Source of the DNA: an uncultured Oscillospiraceae bacterium
GTDB lineage: Bacteria > Bacillota > Clostridia > Oscillospirales > Ruminococcaceae
Length of the DNA stretch: 64,000 nucleotides
Assembly: GCA_934466455.1 (NCBI GenBank)
Contig: CAKSLF010000001.1
Location: 121,298-185,297, forward strand
Reading direction: 5' to 3'
Position numbers and translations under genes: made by a program. The notes beneath the pieces were generated by a model. It did no database searches, was not told where the DNA came from, and was given only the letters and a program-made list of their open reading frames with translations. This document shows, one piece after another, positions 8,089-16,243 of the stretch; the first letter of the stretch is position 1; every line of letters starts with the position of its first letter.

Positions 8089-9375
8089 TTATCCAAGGGT
8101 GTATTCTCCGTCGGATTTCATGTTAAGGGAAAGACCGTAGAAAAGCGTAAGGGCTTTTACCATATATTCGGTGTCCTTTGCGCCGGCGGTTTCATAAGAG
8201 GAATGCATGGCAAGCTGCGGCAAGCCGATATCTACGGTGTTAAGGGAAACATGGGTGTTTGCGATATTGCCGAGGGTAGAGCCGCCCGCCATATCCGCAC
8301 GGTTTGCGTAATACTGGAAAGGAACGCCCGCTTTTTCGCAAACGGTTTTGAAGATTGCCGCAGAAACGGCGTCGGAGGTATATTTTTGGTTGGCGTTATA
8401 TTTGATTACAATGCCGTAATTCATATAAACGGCGTGGTTTTTGTCCATAAATTCCGGGTGGTTCGGGTGGACGGCGTGAGCGTTGTCGCAGGAAACAAGA
8501 AAGCTGTTTGCAACGGCACGGTGATAGTCCGCATTGCTCATACCAAGAGCCTCCCGTACCCGGTCAAGGGTATCCGCAAGGAAAGTGGAGGCTGCGCCCT
8601 GTTTTGTCTGGCTGCCGACCTCCTCATTATCAAAGAGGCAATAGACCGGCATGGAGGAGCCGTTTTTCTCTGCGCCAAGGAATCCGGCAAGGGCACTGAA
8701 TGCGCACTGGAGGTCGTCAAGACGGGGGGCGGAAATAAATCCGTTCCATTCGGTTCCCTCCTCGGGATTATATACGATTATATCGGTAGCAAGGATGTCG
8801 TTTTCGGAAACACCGGCGTTTTCCGCAAGGCGGCTGCGGAAAGAAGCACAATCGCCGCCGGAATAAAGAGGAAGCATATCCACGGCGGGATTATAGCTCA
8901 TTCCGTCGTTGGCGTTGCGATTCATATGAATCGCAACATTGGGGATAACGGCGCAGGGCTTTTCGAGGTCAACAAGCCGCATGGAAACTCCGCCTTGCGT
9001 TTTTACCATAATTCTTCCGGCAACGGAAAGGGGACGGTCGAGCCATGTGGAGCAGAGCATTCCGCCGTATTTTTCAGTGGAAAGGCGGACATAGTGCTTG
9101 TCGGGAAGCTCCGGATTTTCCTTGATCTTAAATGCCGGGCTGTCGCAATGGGAAGCAGTCATCATAAACCCGGAGGGATTTTTTTCGGGGACTCTAAAAG
9201 CAATTACGGAGGAACCGTTTCTGGTTACATAGTAACCTTTTCCGCCATCAAGCTTCCATTCGCCGCTTTCGCAAAGGGGAAGAAAGCCCTTGCCTTTAAG
9301 CATATCGCAGGTATGAGCGACGGCATGAAATGGGGTGGGGCTGTGTTTTATAAAATTAAAAAGCTCACTGTTCAT
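8089..9375 (-). CDS. apeB: M18 family aminopeptidase (aspartyl aminopeptidase type)
   Basis: A 428-aa cytosolic dinuclear zinc aminopeptidase that removes acidic N-terminal residues from peptides. Metal and catalytic residues of the family are visible: ASHCDSPAFK near residue 75 (His and the following Asp), LDDLQCAFS near 235, DNEEVGSQTKQGA near 265-280 (EE pair), and SLNTVDIGLPQLAMHSSYE near 395-410 (C-terminal His). The length matches the family. Start follows AAAAGGAGC. Monocistronic, between its own terminator and a divergent ABC-F promoter. Confidence 0.95.
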   Translation of the reverse strand: MNSELFNFIKHSPTPFHAVAHTCDMLKGKGFLPLCESGEWKLDGGKGYYVTRNGSSVIAFRVPEKNPSGFMMTASHCDSPAFKIKENPELPDKHYVRLSTEKYGGMLCSTWLDRPLSVAGRIMVKTQGGVSMRLVDLEKPCAVIPNVAIHMNRNANDGMSYNPAVDMLPLYSGGDCASFRSRLAENAGVSENDILATDIIVYNPEEGTEWNGFISAPRLDDLQCAFSALAGFLGAEKNGSSMPVYCLFDNEEVGSQTKQGAASTFLADTLDRVREALGMSNADYHRAVANSFLVSCDNAHAVHPNHPEFMDKNHAVYMNYGIVIKYNANQKYTSDAVSAAIFKTVCEKAGVPFQYYANRADMAGGSTLGNIANTHVSLNTVDIGLPQLAMHSSYETAGAKDTEYMVKALTLFYGLSLNMKSDGEYTLG

Positions 9376-9482
9376 ATATAATGCTCCTTTTTTCGTAAAA
9401 TTTACTTAACTCAGATATTATAACTCTTATAACACGGCTGTGCAAGCCGCCTTTTATAAAAAACAGAGGCTTTTTTTAGGGC

Positions 9483-9511
9483 TTGACTTTCGGGGGAATC
9501 GGTGGTACTAT
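9483..9511 (+). promoter_or_regulatory. SigA promoter of the ABC-F gene
   Basis: TTGACT at 9483-9488, a 17-bp spacer, and TACTAT at 9506-9511. The predicted start near 9518 leaves a leader of about 250 nt before the coding sequence. Confidence 0.8.
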
Positions 9512-9517
9512 AGCCAC

Positions 9518-9768
9518 AAGGAAAGCTTTCCCAAAATTATTTTGAAAAAGGGTGGAAAGATGCGCAAATAATCTGCTTTTTGCTTTGTAACAGAAGTTTT
9601 TATTAAGCTTTCGGCAAAATCGGCTTCGGTCGGTTCTGTTTTGTTACGGCAAAATGCGGATTGCGGCATTTTTTGCGCCCGTTTTTTTGCTTTGCGCTTT
9701 TTTTGCCAGATGTCCGTATTCGGTTTTGCCGAAGGCGGACATTTTTTGTTTTGCAAAGGAGGACGCCT
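9518..9768 (+). promoter_or_regulatory. Attenuator leader of the ABC-F gene
   Basis: The leader holds a three-codon ORF at 9560-9571, a weak hairpin AAAATGC/GCATTTT with T-run (9651-9674), and a strong terminator hairpin ATGTCCG/CGGACAT with inner stem TTCGG/CCGAA and T-run (9710-9747), ending just before the RBS. Segment 9610-9623 (TTCGGCAAAATCGG) is complementary, with one G-U pair and one mismatch, to 9720-9733 inside the terminator, so it can act as antiterminator. This resembles ribosome-mediated attenuators of ABC-F resistance genes such as vmlR and lmo0919. Confidence 0.75.
9560..9571 (+). CDS. Possible three-residue leader peptide (MRK)
   Basis: ATG CGC AAA TAA preceded by AAAGGGTGGAAAG, a plausible ribosome binding site. 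Very short upstream ORFs of this size occur in attenuators of ABC-F antibiotic-resistance genes, where a stalled ribosome blocks terminator folding. Position upstream of the antiterminator segment fits, but translation is only inferred. Confidence 0.4.
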   Translation: MRK

Positions 9769-11292
9769 ATGCTTCAGATAAAAAATCTTACGATATATCA
9801 CAAAAAAGACCTGCATACCTTGCTTGAGGATTTTTCCTTTGTGCTTGGGGAAAAGGAAAAGGTTGCTCTTATCGGCGAGGAGGGAAACGGAAAATCAACC
9901 CTGCTTAAGCTGATTTACAGCCCTGCGCTTGTTGAGGATTATGCCGAATATACCGGAGAAATCATTACGGGAAATACCGTTTTCGGCTATCTTCCGCAGG
10001 AATTTCCCGAGAGGGAAAAGGAGCTTTCCGTTTTTGATTATTTAACGGAAAAAGGCTTTTTTGAGCTGCCCTACGGAAGCGGAGCACAGCTTTGCGCCTC
10101 TCTTGGGATAAAATACGAGGCTTGCTGGGACGAAAGAAGAATAACGACCCTTTCGGGCGGAGAGAAGGTAAAAATCGCAATGCTTGCGGCTCTTGCTCAC
10201 GAGCCGGATACGCTTCTTCTTGACGAGCCGTCCAACGATTTGGATTCGGAATCGCTTATTTGGCTCGAAGAGTTTATAAAGGACTGCCGGCTTCCGATCC
10301 TCTATATTTCCCACGACGAAACCCTGCTTGAAAACACGGCAACGGCAATAATCCATTTTGAGCAGCTGCGCAAAAAAACAAAGCCGAGAGCAACTGCAAT
10401 GCGCATAACCTATACGGAATATCTGCGCCGCCGGGCGGAGCTTTTTGAGCACGGAGAGCAGGTGGCACAAAGCGACCGCAGGGAATTTGAAGAAAAAATG
10501 GAGCGTTTTCGCCGTATTCGTGAAAAGGTTGAGCACGCCCAGACCAATATAAGCAGAGCCGACCCCCACGGCGGTGCAATGCTGAAAAAGAAAATGGGCA
10601 CCGTTATTGCTATGGGTCGCCGCTTTGAAAAAGAAAAAGAAAATCTTGCCGAGTTTCCGGAAAAGGAGGAGGCGGTCTTTATACGCTTTGGCGAGGGCTG
10701 TGCATTGCCGCCGGGGAAAACCGTGCTCAAGCTTGAGCTTCCCGTGCTCAAAATCGAAGGGCGGATGCTTGCAAAAAACATAAATCTTGAGGTACACGGC
10801 GGCGAGCATATCTGTATAACCGGAAAAAACGGAGCCGGAAAAACAACGCTTTTGCGGATTGCGGCGGAGAAACTGCTTAAAAGAAAAGACATTTCCGCAG
10901 CATATATGCCGCAAAACTATGCGGAGCTTTTGCCGGAGAAAAAAACTCCGGTGGAGCTTCTCTGTACCGGAGGAAGCGAGGAGGAGCGTACAAAGGTCCG
11001 CTCTTACCTCGGGAGCATGAAGTTTACAAGGGAGGAGATGAACCACCCCGCCCTTGAACTTTCCGGAGGGCAAAAAGCGAAGCTTTTCTTCGCAAAATTT
11101 GCTTTAGGGGGATATAATGCGCTTGTTCTCGACGAGCCGACCCGAAACCTTTCGCCTCTTTCCGGACCGGAGGTGCGCAGCGTGCTCAAGGATTTCCCCG
11201 GTACGATAATCAGCGTTTCTCATGACAGAAAATATATTGCGGAGGTTTGCGAAAGGGTGCTTGTCCTTTCGGAAAACGGGCTTTCCGAATAA
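9769..11292 (+). CDS. ABC-F family ATPase, antibiotic-resistance (ribosomal protection) type
   Basis: A 507-aa cytosolic protein with two ABC domains and no membrane segment. Domain 1 has Walker A GEEGNGKST (about residues 39-47), signature LSGGEKVK and Walker B LLLDEPSNDLD. Domain 2 has GKNGAGKTT, signature LSGGQKAK and Walker B LVLDEPTRNLSPLSGP. The DEPTRN-x-SP variant is typical of the Lsa/CplR-like resistance ABC-Fs, which displace lincosamides, streptogramins A and pleuromutilins from ribosomes. A basic coiled linker lies between the domains. The ATG at 9769 follows AAAGGAGGACG. The attenuator leader supports drug-inducible expression. The drug spectrum is unknown. Confidence 0.88.
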   Translation: MLQIKNLTIYHKKDLHTLLEDFSFVLGEKEKVALIGEEGNGKSTLLKLIYSPALVEDYAEYTGEIITGNTVFGYLPQEFPEREKELSVFDYLTEKGFFELPYGSGAQLCASLGIKYEACWDERRITTLSGGEKVKIAMLAALAHEPDTLLLDEPSNDLDSESLIWLEEFIKDCRLPILYISHDETLLENTATAIIHFEQLRKKTKPRATAMRITYTEYLRRRAELFEHGEQVAQSDRREFEEKMERFRRIREKVEHAQTNISRADPHGGAMLKKKMGTVIAMGRRFEKEKENLAEFPEKEEAVFIRFGEGCALPPGKTVLKLELPVLKIEGRMLAKNINLEVHGGEHICITGKNGAGKTTLLRIAAEKLLKRKDISAAYMPQNYAELLPEKKTPVELLCTGGSEEERTKVRSYLGSMKFTREEMNHPALELSGGQKAKLFFAKFALGGYNALVLDEPTRNLSPLSGPEVRSVLKDFPGTIISVSHDRKYIAEVCERVLVLSENGLSE

Positions 11293-11295
11293 CAA

Positions 11296-11334
11296 AAAGC
11301 GGAGCGGGATTTTTTTAATCCCGCTCCGTTTCTT
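11296..11334. terminator. Terminator between ABC-F and DHHW genes
   Basis: Inverted repeat CGGAGCGGGAT / ATCCCGCTCCG with a T-rich 3' side; serves the plus-strand ABC-F gene and perhaps the convergent minus-strand gene. Confidence 0.85.
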
Positions 11335-11343
11335 TGTTTTATA

Positions 11344-12684
11344 TTATGAAAGGACCTTTGCCCTAAGGTCATCCTGGAGGCTTATTGCCGCCTGGCAGTT
11401 GTTGATGATAAGCGCATCGGTGATATTGTATTTTTCGATTATGGATTCAACGCTTGCAGTTTCCTTGCGAATATCTACAACGACAACCCGTTCGTAATAA
11501 TCAATCATATAGGGAACAAAGCCGTTTCCGTAGGACTCCTTAAAAATTATAAGAGTTTTTCCGTTTTTGTTTGCCGTAGTGAAAACGGTGAGGGGCTGGT
11601 CGCCGCAGATAAACATTCCGGCGTAGCTTTTGCTGCTTGCATTGATTGCGGAGCCGCCAAACCAGTCGCCGCCGTTTTTATATACCATAGAGTAGCCGGT
11701 ATGCGGAAAATGTCCCACGCTATAATCGGGCTGTTCCTCAAGGCAGGAGGGGCTTCCCGCCCAACCGTAAAGAGTTCCCATAAAGTCGGTTTTTATAACG
11801 GTTTCGTAAGTATCGAGGGCGTAAGGCTCGATTTCGTTTGCATTACAGTAAGCGACGGAGCCGTAATATGCGCCGAGGCTTGTCCAGTGGTGGTCGGTGC
11901 GGTAGAACATATACTCACCGGCGTGGTCGGTCATAACGCCGAGGCAATCAGCTTTTTTTACGCTGTCATTCATCATTCCGTAGGTTGCGTTTATAAACTG
12001 TTCTGTGCGCTCATAGGGGTTTGTATATCCGGCAGGGGAGTTAAAAGCACAGCTCTTTGGAACAAGCATACAGGTTGTGTTTATATTCGGATATTTTTCC
12101 GCAAAAGAATTTACGATTCCGGCATAGGCGGAGTTTCCGTCGGCGGAGGGCAGAAAATACTCAAGAGCGTAATCTCCGCAAACAAGCACGGCTCCGGCAT
12201 AATATGCGTCCTTGGTATTATTGTAGTGTCCGGTATTTTGAGTTTCCGGGATAATGCCGGAGGTGTCGTCGGAAACGGAGCCGTGGTTGCCCGGAGCAAT
12301 GTATTTTTGTCCTTCGGGAACAATGCGTGTTCCGCATTTTTTGCAAACACCGTCCTCGCCGACATCGTGACCGGTTGCTTCCGCAAGAATCTCGCCGCAA
12401 ACGGTGCAGGTCTGCGGTTCGGTGCAGGTAGCCTCTGCGCCGGGATTATGGGCAAGCTGGGGAGCAAGAATCTCGCCGCATTTTGTGCAGGTTTGGGGTG
12501 CGGAGCAGGTTGCCGGGGAACCCGGGGTATGACCGGTTGCCTCAACAAGAACCTCGCCGCAATCGGTGCAAACCTGCGGTTCGGTGCAGGTTGCGGGAGC
12601 ACCGGGGGTATGTTTATGACCGCAGGCGGAAAGCCCGCAGGTCAGAAAAGAAATTACAAGTAAAACAGACAAAAATTTTTTCAT
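11344..12684 (-). CDS. DHHW-family lipoprotein with N-terminal CxxCG repeats
   Basis: A 446-aa lipoprotein (signal MKKFLSVLLVISFL, lipobox LSAC, Cys21). Three repeats of about 28 residues plus a shorter fourth follow at about 23-125. Each has the pattern H-x2-G-x3-ATC-x4-TC-x2-CGE, suggesting small metal- or disulfide-stabilised knuckles. From about residue 155 a DHHW domain follows (YYAGAVLVCGDYALEY; FYRTDHHWT near 270; FKESYGNGFVP near 390), an SGNH/AlgX-AlgJ-like fold found with MBOAT acyltransferases. A second DHHW protein and an MBOAT gene lie at 17.7-20.2 kb. Probably surface-polymer modification; this is inference. Confidence 0.82.
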   Translation of the reverse strand: MKKFLSVLLVISFLTCGLSACGHKHTPGAPATCTEPQVCTDCGEVLVEATGHTPGSPATCSAPQTCTKCGEILAPQLAHNPGAEATCTEPQTCTVCGEILAEATGHDVGEDGVCKKCGTRIVPEGQKYIAPGNHGSVSDDTSGIIPETQNTGHYNNTKDAYYAGAVLVCGDYALEYFLPSADGNSAYAGIVNSFAEKYPNINTTCMLVPKSCAFNSPAGYTNPYERTEQFINATYGMMNDSVKKADCLGVMTDHAGEYMFYRTDHHWTSLGAYYGSVAYCNANEIEPYALDTYETVIKTDFMGTLYGWAGSPSCLEEQPDYSVGHFPHTGYSMVYKNGGDWFGGSAINASSKSYAGMFICGDQPLTVFTTANKNGKTLIIFKESYGNGFVPYMIDYYERVVVVDIRKETASVESIIEKYNITDALIINNCQAAISLQDDLRAKVLS

Positions 12685-12710
12685 GCCGTCCTCCGAATGT
12701 TTAATTAAAA

Positions 12711-12753
12711 GGTGCTTTATATTATATCACAGCGGCGGATAGAGTAAAGCACC
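12711..12753 (-). promoter_or_regulatory. Promoter of the DHHW lipoprotein flanked by inverted repeat
   Basis: On the minus strand TTTACT (12748-12743) and TATAAT (12726-12721) are 16 bp apart. The 9-bp arms GGTGCTTTA (12711-12719) and TAAAGCACC (12745-12753) flank this core and could be an operator. Confidence 0.55.
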
Positions 12754-12780
12754 GATTTTGAAATATTTTAAGGGATTTTT

Positions 12781-14154
12781 TTATAAGTATCTGTCAAGCC
12801 GCTGAACAATGCCGTCTTTAAGCTCGCCGTATTTTTCGCTTATTTCGGAAAATACCGTTTCCGCCCTCTTTTTCATTTCCTCCGGGCTGCGTTCGGCAAA
12901 TTCCTGCGCCTTTGCAACGCCGTCAAGAATTTCTCCGTTCATCTTGAACCATTCGTCGCCAAAGCAGCGTTTGCGCTCGTATTTTCCGGCACGGTAATTA
13001 TCGAGCACGATACGGTAACGCTCTGCCGCATGCTTTACGGAATCCTCCCAGGAAATATAAATTCTGTCCATGGCGTTTTGTCCGACGGTTTTCATAACCT
13101 CCGGGTGTTTAAGAATCTCAAGCAGCTTTGCAGCCATATCCGCCGGAGTGTTTTTGATAAGGAAACCCGTTTCGCCGTCGGTTATGCCTTCGGCGGCGCA
13201 GCTGCCCTCAATAAGCATACTTGAAAGACCACAGGCGGCGGCTTCTCTTACAACAAGCCCGTTTGTATCAAATTCCGACGGAAATAGGAAAAGGTTGCTT
13301 CGGCAATACCATGCCCGAATTATGTCACGGTCATAGATCGCACCGGTAAAAATGCATTTTTTCCCGATGCCGAGCTTTTCGGAAAGCTCCCTCGCACCGT
13401 CCACATCCGCTCCGCCGCCGATAAACACCATGCGGAAATCAATACCTTTTGAAAAAAGCTCCGCCATCGCTTCAAGAATACAACGCAGCCCTTTGTACCA
13501 CACCATGCGCCCCACAAAGAGAAAAACGGGAACTCCGGCGGGCAAATCAAAGCCGCTTACCGTTTTTTCGACGGCGGAATCGGAAACACGCCCTTTTGGA
13601 ATATCAACGCCGTTTTCCATAACCACATAGTCGCCGGTATAGCCGATAGAACGCAGATTTTCTCCTGCGCCCCGGCTTACCGCCCAAACCTCGTCACAGG
13701 CGGATATATTTTGAACAAGGGCTTTTATCGCACTTTTTTGAAGAAGCTTTCCTCGAATTGCATTCGCTATATCTATATCAAATTTTGTATGATAGGTAAG
13801 AATAACCGGAGCGTCAATAACATCCCGCAAGGTTCTTGCCAAAAAGGTGGAGGTTATCGGGCAATGGGTGTGGATAAGGTCGATATTCTGCTCTTTTATT
13901 TCCTCAAGAGTGTCTGCGGAAAAAGGAAAACCCGCACGGTAGCCAACAAGCTTTGTTGTATCTATGCTTGGAAAGCGCACCACTTTATACGGATAAACGC
14001 TGTCGTCCGCACCGGGATAATAAGGGGTGGCAACGGTTGCGCTGCCGTATTCCTGCTGGATTACTGCGGCGTAATTAAGAACGGCGTTTGCAACCCCGTC
14101 GATAAGCGGCGGGAAACTGTCGTTGATAAGGCAAATATTCATTTTATCAGCCAT
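12781..14154 (-). CDS. Glycosyltransferase family 4 (GT-B)
   Basis: A 457-aa cytosolic or peripheral-membrane glycosyltransferase. The N-terminal acceptor domain starts NICLINDSFPPLIDGVA and contains DLIHTHCPITSTFLA. The C-terminal donor domain has FVGRMVWYKGL (about 220) and the nucleotide-sugar motif SEFDTNGLVVREAAACGL, the E-x7-E of GT4 retaining enzymes. Many close-pattern members glucosylate diacylglycerol. The acceptor is not determinable here. ATG at 14154 follows GAGGTGA; a second ATG lies four codons inside. Confidence 0.88.
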   Translation of the reverse strand: MADKMNICLINDSFPPLIDGVANAVLNYAAVIQQEYGSATVATPYYPGADDSVYPYKVVRFPSIDTTKLVGYRAGFPFSADTLEEIKEQNIDLIHTHCPITSTFLARTLRDVIDAPVILTYHTKFDIDIANAIRGKLLQKSAIKALVQNISACDEVWAVSRGAGENLRSIGYTGDYVVMENGVDIPKGRVSDSAVEKTVSGFDLPAGVPVFLFVGRMVWYKGLRCILEAMAELFSKGIDFRMVFIGGGADVDGARELSEKLGIGKKCIFTGAIYDRDIIRAWYCRSNLFLFPSEFDTNGLVVREAAACGLSSMLIEGSCAAEGITDGETGFLIKNTPADMAAKLLEILKHPEVMKTVGQNAMDRIYISWEDSVKHAAERYRIVLDNYRAGKYERKRCFGDEWFKMNGEILDGVAKAQEFAERSPEEMKKRAETVFSEISEKYGELKDGIVQRLDRYL

Positions 14155-14257
14155 GAGGTCACCTCGCTTTGGTAATAGTTAAGCAACAAAATGAGTATAC
14201 ACCGAATTTATGAATTTTTTTGTATTTTTTTAGCACAAAACAGCCTATAAAGAAAAA

Positions 14258-14782
14258 TCAGTCCGGCTTTTTCTTTTTTGGAGCACGAAAATCCGGGGAA
14301 TACGCTCCCTCAATTTTAAGCAGAGCGACCTTGTAATCAATTCCGCCGGCGTAGCCGGTAAGGTTTCCGCCGCTTCCCATAACTCTGTGGCAGGGAACGA
14401 TTATTGAAATAGGGTTGCTTCCTACCGCATTGCCGACGGCTTGGGCGGACATCCTTAAAATGCCTCTTTCTTCGGCGATTTTTGCGGCAATCTTGCCGTA
14501 GGTAAGAGTTTTTCCGTAAGGAATGGTGAGCAGGATCGACCATACCTCTTTCTGAAAAGCTGTGCCGTGAAACGCAACGGGCGGGGTAAAGTCCGGTTTT
14601 TTGCCGGAAAAGTATGTATCAAGCCAGCGTTTTGCTTCCGCTATTACAGCAGGTTCGCTTTCGGAAGAAGCCGCAGGCTTTTTCGCCCTTTGACCGGGAA
14701 GCCAAAGCCCGGTTATAAAACCGTCCTCCGCTTCAAGAACGATTTCCCCGAGGGGGGAAGAATAATACGAAACAAAAAGCAA
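14258..14782 (-). CDS. ogt: Methylated-DNA-protein-cysteine S-methyltransferase
   Basis: A 174-aa DNA-repair suicide enzyme that transfers the methyl group from O6-methylguanine to its own cysteine. The active site IIVPCHRVMGSGG lies near residue 130-142 and the upstream helix contains AQAVGNAVGSNPISI. The N-terminal Ogt-type domain is short. The start is TTG at 14782, preceded by GGGAG; length fits the family. It lies 25 bp downstream of the zinc-ribbon acyltransferase gene on the same strand. Confidence 0.93.
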   Translation of the reverse strand: MLFVSYYSSPLGEIVLEAEDGFITGLWLPGQRAKKPAASSESEPAVIAEAKRWLDTYFSGKKPDFTPPVAFHGTAFQKEVWSILLTIPYGKTLTYGKIAAKIAEERGILRMSAQAVGNAVGSNPISIIVPCHRVMGSGGNLTGYAGGIDYKVALLKIEGAYSPDFRAPKKKKPD

Positions 14783-14807
14783 TTATTTGCGCTCCCTTCC
14801 GAAAAAA

Positions 14808-16088
14808 TCAGCGGGCAAGGGCTTTTTCCCGGCGGAGATGGGAGAGTTTATACAGTTCCTCCGTTGCCATGCGGGTCTTTGCCACAACATCGCCGCCCCG
14901 GGGAAAACAATAATAAAGCCTGTCTTTATCGCCTATGCAGATAACATCGCCGATTTCGTACCAGTAATAGTCGGAATAGAGGCTGTATGAGGCTTTTGGG
15001 CTTTGAATATAGTCAAGCTTTCCGCCGCAGCCGGTAAGGTGAAATCCCTCCGCCGTATGAACAAGTCTGCCGCTGCCAACCATATATACCGCCTTAAAAT
15101 CAACCACCATACCTATATTTACGGGAATATCAAGGCGGTAGCTCCCGCTTTCGATTTCCTCACGGACGCAGCTTCGCTCCCAGCGATACCAATCGGGAAT
15201 ATGGGAAAATTCCGTTTCGCCGTCCTCAGCTTTAAGAGTGCCGAGGGGCGTAAGCTCGTATTTTTTTCCGCAGGAGCGGCAAACAAGAGATGTGCCCTTG
15301 CCCTCCATGCTTCCCTCATTACCGCAATGTGCGCATTTATACAAAATGCGGTTAAGCCCGTCCGCACGAAAATCCTCGTTGATTATAACGCCGTTTTCCC
15401 GCTGCCATGCAAAATTGTCGAAGTCGAAGGCCACACGCAGCCCCTCGTCAAGCTCGTCCACGGATTTTTCCTGAATTTCCTCTGCGGAAAACAGGCAGGA
15501 AACCTCCGCCGAAACCTTCACCTTCCGCTTTTGCAGGCAGTTATAGAGCGGATCCCGGGCAAATGCGCCCTCCGTATGTATGCTTATAACCGGAACCCGC
15601 AGCTTTTTAAGCAGAATGCCAAGGCGGCGGGGAAGCGGGGTTGCACAGCCGTCAAAGGAATAGCTTGCCTCCGGATACATAAGCACGCTTGTGTTTTTCT
15701 TATGAAGAGCATAGTTTATATCGCCGATAAGGGAAACATCGCTGACAAATTTTTGGGTTGGAATACAGCCGATTTGTCGCATAAGCCATTCCTTGCCCAC
15801 AAAGCCATCGGAGGTGCAGACAATGCAATATGGCTTTGGAAACATTATTTTTGATACGATTTCAAGGTCGATAAAGCTTGAATGGTTCATCAAAATAAGC
15901 CAAGGGCCTTTTCCGGCAAGCTCCATGCGGCTTGTTGTATAGCTGAATTTTGCGTCGCGCAAATCGGAGGAAGCCGCCGCACGAACGATACTTCGGAAAA
16001 GAAGACCGGGGCGTTTCGGAAGCCTATGCGGTGGCTTTTTTATTTTCATTACCTCATCATAAGAAAGCTGCTTTGTTTTTATCTTCAT
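14808..16088 (-). CDS. PlsC-like acyltransferase with zinc ribbon and C-terminal domain
   Basis: A 426-aa protein. Residues about 55-230 form a 1-acylglycerol-phosphate acyltransferase-like domain with NHSSFIDLE (H-x4-D) and MYPEASYSFDG in place of the usual PEGTRS. A four-cysteine zinc ribbon follows (CAHCGNEG ... CRSCGKKY, about 255-285). The last 140 residues form an uncharacterised domain rich in aromatics (YSDYYWYEIGD). No obvious transmembrane helix. Start ATG at 16088 lies 7 nt after CGGAGGC. The zinc-ribbon tail is not part of ordinary PlsC; the acyl acceptor is unknown. Confidence 0.8.
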   Translation of the reverse strand: MKIKTKQLSYDEVMKIKKPPHRLPKRPGLLFRSIVRAAASSDLRDAKFSYTTSRMELAGKGPWLILMNHSSFIDLEIVSKIMFPKPYCIVCTSDGFVGKEWLMRQIGCIPTQKFVSDVSLIGDINYALHKKNTSVLMYPEASYSFDGCATPLPRRLGILLKKLRVPVISIHTEGAFARDPLYNCLQKRKVKVSAEVSCLFSAEEIQEKSVDELDEGLRVAFDFDNFAWQRENGVIINEDFRADGLNRILYKCAHCGNEGSMEGKGTSLVCRSCGKKYELTPLGTLKAEDGETEFSHIPDWYRWERSCVREEIESGSYRLDIPVNIGMVVDFKAVYMVGSGRLVHTAEGFHLTGCGGKLDYIQSPKASYSLYSDYYWYEIGDVICIGDKDRLYYCFPRGGDVVAKTRMATEELYKLSHLRREKALAR

Positions 16089-16204
16089 AAAAAATGCCTC
16101 CGCAAAAAATATCATTATTCTACATTATACTATATATTGTTCCTTTGAGCAACAAAAGCGGGTGCGATTGTTATTAAGTTTTGATTAAATTTCCGTGTAG
16201 GTAC

Positions 16205-16238
16205 AAAAAAGCGGACGCCGCAGGGCGTCCGCTTTTTT
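16205..16238 (-). terminator. Terminator of the XRE repeat gene
   Basis: Perfect inverted repeat AAAAAAGCGGACGCC / GGCGTCCGCTTTTTT, giving T-runs on both strands. Confidence 0.9.
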
Positions 16239-16243
16239 ATCGA

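Noticed and set aside
8050..9381. A 443-codon plus-strand open frame
   Set aside because: Antisense to the M18 aminopeptidase; no family motif and it runs through the peptidase terminator.
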